Source: an uncultured Collinsella sp. (GTDB lineage: Bacteria; Actinomycetota; Coriobacteriia; Coriobacteriales; Coriobacteriaceae). From it: DNA of 5,271 bases. How positions within the stretch are numbered: the first letter of the stretch is position 1; each line of letters opens with the position of its first letter. The notes under the pieces are model-generated. The model worked only from the letters and a program-made list of their open reading frames with translations, had not been told where the DNA came from and did no database searches. The stretch spans positions 1-5,271 of the forward strand of contig USAX01000126.1 in assembly GCA_900552705.1 (NCBI GenBank), written 5' to 3'. The position numbers were made by a program, and so were the translations under genes. Shown here one piece after another: positions 1 through 4,799 of this stretch.

Positions 1-12
1 TCAGCTAGGTCG

Positions 13-50
13 CGGGGCGTCGCCTGTGTTTGGCGGCGTCCCGTTTTTGT
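13..50 (+). terminator. Terminator-like hairpin just upstream of the glycosyltransferase
   Basis: A 12-bp stem (13-24 paired with 32-43, with two G-T wobbles) closes a 7-base loop and is followed by five T's (44-48). This is the form of a rho-independent terminator on the plus strand. A TAG at 6-8 could be the stop of a gene entering from the left. The difficulty is that the next start codon is only 20 bases past the T-run, with the ribosome binding site in between and no room for a promoter. The hairpin must therefore be leaky, act as an attenuator, or lie by chance inside an upstream coding frame; one frame stays open from position 2 to a TGA at 71-73. Confidence 0.5.
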
Positions 51-69
51 GTTGCAGGGAGGGTAAGGC

Positions 70-1257
70 ATGAACGCCACGGTCGTGATTCCAACGTATT
101 GGGCGGGCGATGACGCTTGCGCAAACGCCCCTGGCACCTATGACCATTCGACGCGACTCAACGCCGACAATCCCGAACTCGACCGCTGCCTGGCCTCGCT
201 TGAGCAGGTACGTGACATCCCGCGCATCATCCTTTTGGTGGTCTGTCCCGTTTCTGCCACAGCCGATGTGTCGCTGCGCGTGCACGAGATTGTCGACGCG
301 CATCCCACGCTCAAGGTCACCGTTGTCACCAACACCCAGGCCTCGCGCATTGCAGACCGGGTTGCTCAGATCGCGCCCAAGGGTTCGGGCGAGTGCGTGA
401 GCCTGCGAGGCTACGGTGCCATCCACAACATGGGGCTAGCCTGTGCCGCTGTTCTGGGGCATGACGCGGTCATCTTTTTGGATGACGATGAGACTGTCAT
501 CGACGCCGACTTTATGAAGCGCGCGACCTATGCGTTGGGGCAGCAGACGCGTCAGGGCTTGCCGATCTTGGTCAAGAGCGGCTATTTCTACGATCGCGAC
601 GGCTCGCCGCTGGCTCCCACGGACAAGGCGGGCATCTGCCATCGTTGGTGGACCAAGCGCATCGAGTTCAACCGTTGGATGAAAAAGGCGCTCTCGGGCA
701 CCCGCATCTCGCGCTCCAACTACGTGTGCGGCGGCCTGATGGCCCTGCACGCCCGCGCCTTTACGCGTGTAGCCTTTGACCCGTTTATCACCCGCGGCGA
801 GGACTTGGATTACCTCTTTAACATGCGCATGTTTGGCTACGACGTGTGGTTCGATAACGAGTGGACCGTGCGTCATCTGCCTCCGGAGTCCGAAAAGCGC
901 TCACCGCGCTTTATGCAGGATGTATACCGTTGGTACTACGAACGGGCCAAGTTGACATTCGCCGCGCATCAAAAGGAGCTCATTCCCGTTACGGCGGCAT
1001 CGCTCATGCCCTATCCGGGCCCGTGGATTTCGCGCGAGCTCGACGACCGCGTGCGCAAGACCGCTATGGTCCGCAGCGTGTTTACCCGCGAGCATGAGGG
1101 CTACCTGCGCATTTGGCGCCATGGTATCGGCGAGGCAAAGGCCTATGCGCGCCAAAACGCTGCAAGCTACCTGCGTTTCCAGAGCTTTTGGCCCAAGATC
1201 ATGGACGGGCTTTGGCGTGACGCACAACTGATCAGTATCCTGGAGGGGGCCGAATGA
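70..1257 (+). CDS. GT2-type (GT-A fold) glycosyltransferase, 395 aa
   Basis: Predicted cytosolic glycosyltransferase that would transfer a sugar from a nucleotide-sugar donor to an unknown acceptor. The N-terminus VVIPTY (residues 5-10) is the usual first strand of a GT-A fold. FLDDDE at 136-141 supplies the Asp cluster that binds metal and nucleotide sugar. RGEDLDY at 242-248 looks like the ED motif holding the catalytic base, and H269 in RHLPP may be a further metal ligand. I see no signal peptide or membrane span. The C-terminal part (about 280-395) is rich in aromatic and basic residues and could bind the acceptor. ATG at 70 is preceded by an AGGGAGGG ribosome binding site at 56-63, six bases upstream. 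The stop overlaps the next gene's ATG, so the two are probably translationally coupled. Donor, acceptor and pathway cannot be told from the sequence. Confidence 0.85.
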   Translation: MNATVVIPTYWAGDDACANAPGTYDHSTRLNADNPELDRCLASLEQVRDIPRIILLVVCPVSATADVSLRVHEIVDAHPTLKVTVVTNTQASRIADRVAQIAPKGSGECVSLRGYGAIHNMGLACAAVLGHDAVIFLDDDETVIDADFMKRATYALGQQTRQGLPILVKSGYFYDRDGSPLAPTDKAGICHRWWTKRIEFNRWMKKALSGTRISRSNYVCGGLMALHARAFTRVAFDPFITRGEDLDYLFNMRMFGYDVWFDNEWTVRHLPPESEKRSPRFMQDVYRWYYERAKLTFAAHQKELIPVTAASLMPYPGPWISRELDDRVRKTAMVRSVFTREHEGYLRIWRHGIGEAKAYARQNAASYLRFQSFWPKIMDGLWRDAQLISILEGAE

Positions 1258-2597
1258 TCGACCGCCGCGCCCAGCGCGATAGTTCAATATCAATCTTTCG
1301 CATCATTGCCGTTGCCTGCGCCATTTGCGTGCTGGTGTACTTTATTTTTGCCTTGGTGACCGGTATCGAGCCGATCGCCACGGTGATTGCCTGCGCGCTG
1401 CTGTGCATCTTTCTGTGCATCTTTATCTTTTTGACGCTCAATCCCGATTCGGTGCGCTCCCAGTACACCGAGGAGACGCTCTCGGTGGCCTCGGCCATGC
1501 TCGAGGACATTAAGGGCGGTCTGACGCAGGAGTCGGCGCGTTTGGTGTGCCGGCGCATTTTGCCCGAGACGCGCGCCATGACGGTGGCCATCACCGACGA
1601 GGGCAACGTGCTTGCCTGCGCGGGAGAGTTTGAGGAAAAACTACTGCCAGATTCTCCCATCCACACGCTTGCCACACGCTACGTTATCGAACATGGCATC
1701 GTGCAGTCGTTCAACCGTATGGTGGATGTCGTGGGCTCGGACGGCTCTCACAACCAAGTTCCCGCCGGCATTATCGCCCCCATCAAGGTGGGCGATCGTA
1801 CCGTCGGCACGCTCAAGTTCTACTACAAGACCCCGCGCGCCGTCGACCGTACCCAGTATGCGCTTGCCTCGGGCTTTGCCGAGATCTTGTCCACGCAGCT
1901 CGCCATCCACGAGCTCGAGGTGCAAAAGGAACTCACGGCGCGCGCCGAGGTGCGTGCGCTGCAAGCGCAGATTAACCCGCACTTCCTGTTCAACACGCTG
2001 AACACCATTGCATCGTTTACGCGCACCGACCCGCTGCGGGCCCGCGAACTGCTTCGTGAGTTCTCGTCGTTCTATCGTGCCACGCTCGACAACTCGGGAT
2101 CGCTTATTCCGGTCTCGCGCGAGGTTGCACAGACCAAGCGCTACCTTACCTTTGAGAAGGCCCGCTTTGGCGAGGACCGTGTGCTTGCGACGTTCGATGT
2201 GTCCGAGGACGTGGAAGATACGCTGGTACCGGCGTTCGTGATCCAGCCGATTGTCGAGAACGCTGTGCGTCATGGTATGGGCGATGACGACGCCCTGAGG
2301 ATCGACGTGACCGTTCACCAAGACGGCGAGGATGCAATCTTGATTGCCGTGGCCGATAATGGCGTGGGCATGGATGAGGGTACCGCCGCCAGACTGTTTG
2401 ACGAACGCTCTGCCCGTCCCGACGCCAGCTCTCCCCAGGGTGGCGGCGCCGGTGTGGCCATGCACAATATTTCGGAGCGCATCCATCGCTTTTATGGGCC
2501 GCACTCCTATACGCGTGTCGAATCGGCGCCGGGCAAGGGCACCAAAGTGCTCCTTCATCTTGATTTGTCAGAGAGCATCTTTGACATTCAAGAGTAA
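1254..2597 (+). CDS. LytS-type sensor histidine kinase, 447 aa
   Basis: Membrane sensor kinase that should autophosphorylate a histidine and pass the phosphate to the LytTR regulator encoded next. Two hydrophobic spans (about residues 15-36 and 40-62) are joined by a very short turn. A GAF-like domain follows (about 75-215, with PAGIIAPIKVG and GTLKFYYKTP as in LytS), then the His_kinase domain with NPHFLFN at 241-247, making H243 the phosphorylated residue. The HATPase region has the N box QPIVENAVRHG (331-341), the G1 box DNGVGM (369-373 region) and a glycine-rich segment GGGAGVAMHNISERI (about 397-410). Classical LytS has a larger five- or more-span membrane domain, so this is a reduced version with almost no extracellular loop; the signal may be sensed in the membrane or by the GAF domain. 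ATG at 1254 overlaps the previous stop as ATGA, with GGAGGGGG at 1242-1249 inside the glycosyltransferase gene. Confidence 0.93.
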   Translation: MIDRRAQRDSSISIFRIIAVACAICVLVYFIFALVTGIEPIATVIACALLCIFLCIFIFLTLNPDSVRSQYTEETLSVASAMLEDIKGGLTQESARLVCRRILPETRAMTVAITDEGNVLACAGEFEEKLLPDSPIHTLATRYVIEHGIVQSFNRMVDVVGSDGSHNQVPAGIIAPIKVGDRTVGTLKFYYKTPRAVDRTQYALASGFAEILSTQLAIHELEVQKELTARAEVRALQAQINPHFLFNTLNTIASFTRTDPLRARELLREFSSFYRATLDNSGSLIPVSREVAQTKRYLTFEKARFGEDRVLATFDVSEDVEDTLVPAFVIQPIVENAVRHGMGDDDALRIDVTVHQDGEDAILIAVADNGVGMDEGTAARLFDERSARPDASSPQGGGAGVAMHNISERIHRFYGPHSYTRVESAPGKGTKVLLHLDLSESIFDIQE

Positions 2598-2606
2598 AAT
2601 AAAAGG

Positions 2607-2644
2607 CTACGGGCTCAACGTCATGCGACGGATGCCCGGCGTAG
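2607..2644 (+). other. Hairpin in the kinase-regulator gap
   Basis: CTAC and GGGC (2607-2614) pair with GCCC (2634-2637) and GTAG (2641-2644), with a GGC bulge on the 3' side. Inside, CGTC (2619-2622) pairs with GACG (2627-2630) around an ATGC loop, giving about 12 base pairs in all. No T-run follows, so it is not an intrinsic terminator. It ends nine bases before the response regulator's ribosome binding site. It could set the relative amounts of kinase and regulator through RNA processing or stability, but that is inference. Confidence 0.5.
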
Positions 2645-2653
2645 TTAGTTGAC

Positions 2654-2659
2654 GAAAGG
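2654..2659 (+). promoter_or_regulatory. Ribosome binding site deciding the response regulator start
   Basis: GAAAGG lies 10 bases before the ATG at 2670. An in-frame TTG at 2649 would begin upstream of this site and add seven residues that do not belong to the receiver fold, so the ATG is preferred. Confidence 0.7.
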
Positions 2660-2669
2660 TTTTATCCCT

Positions 2670-3386
2670 ATGCTGCGTGCGATGATTGTGGATGATGAGG
2701 CGCCGGCTCGCTCGGAGCTTCGCTTCCTGCTCGAGCAAACGGGCAAGATCGGCACGATCACGGAGGCGTCGAGCGTCCGCTCCGCCATCGAGATGCTTAT
2801 GGAAAGTCGCGTGGATGTCGTGTTTCTCGATATCTCGATGCCCGGTGCCTCGGGCCTGCAACTTGCCGAGGCGCTGCATAAGCTCAAAAATCCGCCGGCG
2901 ATCGTGTTTGTGACTGCGTATAGTGACCATGCGGTCGAGGCATTCGACGTGGATGCCGTCGATTATCTGATGAAGCCGGTCGAGGAAGCTCGCTTGGATC
3001 GCGCGATCGAGAAGGTCATGCAACGCGCCAAGCCGGTTACGGACAGCAAGGTGACCATCGAGCGTATCCCGGTGGAAAAGGGCGGCCGCAAGGTGCTCAT
3101 TCCCGTGGATGACATTCGCTTTATCATGGCCAAGGACGATTACTCCTGCATCTATACCGTCGATGATCGCTTTTTGTCGACGACCGCGCTGGCGCAGTTT
3201 GAGGCCAAGCTCTGCGACTTTGGCTTCTTCCGTGTTCACCGCCGCTATATCGTCAACTTGGCGTGCGTTACGGACGTCGAGACGGTGCCCTCGGGCGCCA
3301 TCCAGCTGGGCATTACGGGCGTCGACGAACGCGTGCCGGTTTCGCGCCGCCGCGTCGTGCCGCTCAAGAAGGCCCTGAGTCTCTAG
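2670..3386 (+). CDS. LytTR-family response regulator, 238 aa
   Basis: DNA-binding response regulator, almost certainly the partner of the LytS-type kinase just upstream. The receiver domain (residues 1-120) begins MLRAMIVDDE, with acidic-pocket residues D8 and D9, phosphoacceptor D54 in FLDISMPG, T82 in FVTAYS, and K102 in YLMKPV. The LytTR domain (about 130-238) shows the usual signature: IRFIMAKDDYSCIYT (149-163), FFRVHRRYIVNL (186-197) and a C-terminal VPVSRRRVVPLKK (222-234). LytTR proteins bind direct repeats in promoters and commonly control envelope, autolysis, uptake or virulence genes. The length is typical of the LytR/AgrA class. No obvious paired LytTR site is visible in this window, so the targets probably lie elsewhere. 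The gene is separated from the kinase by 72 bases with a hairpin and no good promoter, and is followed by a terminator, so it ends the operon. Confidence 0.94.
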   Translation: MLRAMIVDDEAPARSELRFLLEQTGKIGTITEASSVRSAIEMLMESRVDVVFLDISMPGASGLQLAEALHKLKNPPAIVFVTAYSDHAVEAFDVDAVDYLMKPVEEARLDRAIEKVMQRAKPVTDSKVTIERIPVEKGGRKVLIPVDDIRFIMAKDDYSCIYTVDDRFLSTTALAQFEAKLCDFGFFRVHRRYIVNLACVTDVETVPSGAIQLGITGVDERVPVSRRRVVPLKKALSL

Positions 3387-3392
3387 CACACT

Positions 3393-3443
3393 GGCCCCGC
3401 AGCCCTGTAGACCCATCGTCTGCGGAGCCGTGGGGCCTTTTTT
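3393..3443 (+). terminator. Intrinsic terminator of the glycosyltransferase-kinase-regulator unit
   Basis: GGCCCC (3393-3398) pairs with GGGGCC (3432-3437), directly followed by six T's (3438-3443). A second stem GCAG/CTGC (3399-3402 with 3420-3423) extends it above an 8-base bulge on the 3' side. It begins six bases after the response regulator stop. Confidence 0.85.
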
Positions 3444-3482
3444 GTATGTATCTGCCGAATCGTTTTTTGCGGAAGGGATCCC

Positions 3483-3950
3483 ATGAACAGTGCAAGCGCC
3501 AAGCGTATCGACATCATCTCGGACACCCACGGCTATTTATCGCCTGCGCTCTTGGATGAGCTTGAGGGCGCAGACCTGATCATCCACGCCGGCGACCTCA
3601 CGTCAGAGATGGACTACGAGCACCTGTGCACCATCGCCCCTGTGCGGGCCGTATTGGGCAACAACGATTACTACCGCGACTACGGCCCCGATGTAGACCG
3701 TCTTGCGCTCTTTACCTACGAAGGCCTCAAATTCGCCGTAGCCCACTACCGCGAAGACCTTCCGGTGGGATCCGTAGACGTAGCCATCAACGGCCACACC
3801 CACGTAACCAAAGAAGCCCAAGTGGGCCGTTGCTTAGTCCTCAACCCGGGCAGCGCCAGCTACCCCAGAGGCACCCGAGGCCCCACCATGGCCAGAATGC
3901 TAGTAAAAGACGGCAAGATCATAAGTACCAAGTTTATTGACCTAGACTAA
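3483..3950 (+). CDS. YfcE/MJ0936-type metallophosphoesterase, 155 aa
   Basis: Small cytosolic phosphodiesterase of the calcineurin-like superfamily; relatives hydrolyse phosphodiester model substrates using two metal ions, but the natural substrate is usually unknown. All metal-site motifs are visible in order: SDTHG (13-17, ligands D14 and H16), GD (37-38), GNND (59-62, where many relatives have GNCD), H88 in VAHY, and GHTH (104-107), followed by NPGS (121-124). A length of 155 is normal for the family, so it looks intact. The start is ATG 3483 with GGAAGGGA at 3471-3478. It sits only 39 bases after the preceding terminator and no clear promoter is visible. Codon use shifts from roughly position 3690 onward: GTA for Val, plus AGA, CTA and ATA, which the upstream genes largely avoid. 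The product is still a normal family member. Confidence 0.93.
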   Translation: MNSASAKRIDIISDTHGYLSPALLDELEGADLIIHAGDLTSEMDYEHLCTIAPVRAVLGNNDYYRDYGPDVDRLALFTYEGLKFAVAHYREDLPVGSVDVAINGHTHVTKEAQVGRCLVLNPGSASYPRGTRGPTMARMLVKDGKIISTKFIDLD

Positions 3951-3957
3951 CCGCAAC

Positions 3958-3994
3958 AAAAACGGGGGATGTAAAATCGCATCTCCCGTTTTTT
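3958..3994. terminator. Probable bidirectional intrinsic terminator after the phosphoesterase
   Basis: A 10-bp stem (3962-3971 with 3980-3989, one G-T wobble) and an 8-base loop are flanked by five A's on the left (3958-3962) and six T's on the right (3989-3994). The A-run/T-run symmetry means it should work on both strands. It begins seven bases after the phosphoesterase stop. Confidence 0.88.
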
Positions 3995-4056
3995 ATGAGC
4001 CAAAGGCGGAGTTTCAACAAGAATAATCAGACCAACCCCACCGCGGAGAACGGGGA

Positions 4057-4080
4057 CCTCGAGCCGCGGAAGCGGCGAGG
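4057..4080 (+). other. GNRA-capped hairpin in the gene-free stretch
   Basis: CCTCG (4057-4061) pairs with CGAGG (4076-4080), and CCGC (4064-4067) pairs with GCGG (4072-4075), with an AG bulge at 4062-4063 and a GGAA tetraloop at 4068-4071. GGAA fits the GNRA rule on the plus strand, which hints at an RNA structure, but no promoter or other RNA family feature is visible. The rest of 3995-4110 holds nothing I can support as a gene. Confidence 0.45.
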
Positions 4081-4110
4081 AGCAAGAACTGTTTGGACAA
4101 AGTGACGGCA

Positions 4111-4253
4111 GGGAGGGTCTCCGGGGCTGAGGGCGGGGGTTAAGTTTGTCGCGAGTTCCGCACGCAAAGGAAAGCACTTAATGTGCTTTCCGTCTTGCGC
4201 AGGACTGTAGAGCAGCAAACTTAACCCCCGCCCTCAGCCCCGGAGACCCTCCC
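4111..4253. repeat. 143-bp fold-back element with perfect 38-base inverted arms
   Basis: The arm at 4111-4148 is the exact reverse complement of the arm at 4216-4253. The 67-base core is itself hairpin-like: AGTTCC/GGACT (4154-4159 with 4202-4206, one T bulged), CGCAA/TTGCG (4163-4167 with 4195-4199) and a perfect 9-bp stem, GGAAAGCAC/GTGCTTTCC (4169-4177 with 4183-4191), around a TTAAT loop. The whole element can thus fold as one long hairpin in either strand. The arms are very G-rich on one strand. It codes for nothing convincing and lacks a clear flanking target duplication. The form suggests a palindromic dispersed repeat or MITE-like unit moved by an enzyme encoded elsewhere; this cannot be confirmed from one copy. 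It sits between the phosphoesterase terminator and the tRNA-Asp promoter. Confidence 0.85.
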
Positions 4254-4264
4254 GGATGACCCCG

Positions 4265-4316
4265 AAAAATTTTTTCAAAAAAGTTGTTGCGCGCCGGACA
4301 GACTTCTGTGTATACT
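4265..4316 (+). promoter_or_regulatory. tRNA-Asp promoter with UP element
   Basis: The -10 is TATACT (4311-4316) and the best -35 is TTGCGC (4287-4292), 18 bases apart. Directly upstream, 4265-4283 reads A5-T6-C-A6-G, which matches every defined position of the E. coli UP-element consensus and lies at about -58 to -40 if transcription starts near 4323. The start region is GC-rich (CCCCGC), as in growth-rate and ppGpp-controlled stable-RNA promoters; that control is inference. An alternative -35, TTGTTG at 4284-4289, would give a 21-base spacer and is less likely. Confidence 0.75.
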
Positions 4317-4362
4317 AATCCCCGCAGCGCACGCGAGCGGAAACAAACGCGAACGACTGCCT

Positions 4363-4440
<78 letters not shown>

Positions 4441-4480
4441 ACGCAATTAAAGCCACGTCTTCGGACGTGGCTTTTTGCGT
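4441..4480 (+). terminator. tRNA-Asp intrinsic terminator
   Basis: The core stem 4449-4459 with 4464-4474 is a perfect 11-bp helix capped by a C(TTCG)G tetraloop, one of the most stable known, and runs into a T-run at 4472-4476. ACGCAA (4441-4446) can also pair with TTGCGT (4475-4480), lengthening the stem across a two-base bulge. It begins immediately after the tRNA CCA end. Confidence 0.9.
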
Positions 4481-4585
4481 TTGATGCACTTTGTTTTGAT
4501 AGAACGATCGCCCTGGTGCATCTTCGCCCAGAACCCCTGCGCCTTCGGGAACGCAAGTAAAATCTAATGAGTATATCTGTCTGAA

Positions 4586-4606
4586 CAACAGCTTTGTTGC
4601 GCAACA
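4586..4606. repeat. Nested palindromes upstream of the Rrf2 gene promoter
   Basis: TGTTGCGCAACA at 4595-4606 is a perfect 12-base palindrome. CAACA at 4586-4590 is a further copy of the same half-site, inverted relative to TGTTG at 4595-4599. The cluster is centred about 45 bases upstream of the likely transcription start, a place where a regulator could bind. No known operator consensus was recognised. The rest of 4481-4585 holds only a weak inverted pair, GATGCAC (4483-4489) and GTGCATC (4516-4522), and no gene. Confidence 0.4.
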
Positions 4607-4610
4607 CCTG

Positions 4611-4639
4611 TTCTACGAGACAGGGGGTTAGGTTATACT
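4611..4639 (+). promoter_or_regulatory. Candidate promoter for the Rrf2 regulator
   Basis: TATACT at 4634-4639, identical to the -10 of the tRNA promoter, is preceded by a poor -35 (TTCTAC, 4611-4616) at 17 bases. A weak -35 would suit a promoter that needs an activator or is tightly regulated. Transcription would start near 4646, leaving a leader of about 155 bases. Confidence 0.45.
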
Positions 4640-4692
4640 AAATTGCACTGTGCGCCGCATCTGATGCATTTCGCTCCAAGCGCGGCACTCAG

Positions 4693-4721
4693 TGGATATC
4701 CGATTTACCATTTGGATGTCC
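4693..4721 (+). repeat. TGGATRTCC direct repeat with 20-bp period
   Basis: TGGATATCC (4693-4701) and TGGATGTCC (4713-4721) are two near-identical sites 20 bp apart, about two helical turns, in the Rrf2 leader. Each core is palindromic or nearly so (GGATATCC, GGATGTCC). Such spacing fits two proteins binding the same DNA face, but no known site was recognised. Confidence 0.4.
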
Positions 4722-4747
4722 TGGCAGTCATTTAGCGTCTCGACACA

Positions 4748-4774
4748 AGCTCGGCCCCGGAGCTCGTTCGAGCT
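4748..4774 (+). other. Overlapping alternative hairpins before the Rrf2 start
   Basis: AGCTC (4748-4752) can pair with GAGCT (4760-4764). AGCTCG (4761-4766) can instead pair with CGAGCT (4769-4774), though with only two loop bases unless the closing pairs open. The two stems share 4761-4764, so they cannot form together. They end 14 bases before the Shine-Dalgarno sequence. Confidence 0.3.
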
Positions 4775-4799
4775 GTTCGTATTCCTTGAAAGGGGAAAA

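Noticed and set aside
1641..2558. Long open frame (about 305 codons) on the minus strand opposite the kinase gene
   Set aside because: It lies wholly antisense to a gene with clear LytS motifs, and its translation is rich in Arg/Gly/His with no recognisable domain; a shadow of GC-rich coding sequence.
2581..2609. Perfect TTGACA (2581-2586) as an internal promoter for the response regulator
   Set aside because: No acceptable -10 lies 16 to 18 bases downstream (AAGGCT, AGGCTA, GGCTAC), and the TAAAAT at 2595-2600 is too close.
2649..2669. TTG at 2649 as start of the response regulator
   Set aside because: It precedes the good ribosome binding site at 2654-2659 and adds residues ahead of the canonical receiver start.
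2607..3530. Long open frame (about 307 codons) on the minus strand opposite the response regulator
   Set aside because: It crosses the terminator and the antisense of a well-supported LytTR gene, and shows no family resemblance.
3947..4218. Two minus-strand open frames across the fold-back element
   Set aside because: They start inside the palindrome and have low-complexity Pro/Arg/Ser composition, and one runs through the bidirectional terminator.
4111..4253. Fold-back element as an intrinsic terminator
   Set aside because: No T-run directly follows either arm, and the phosphoesterase already has a terminator at 3958-3994.
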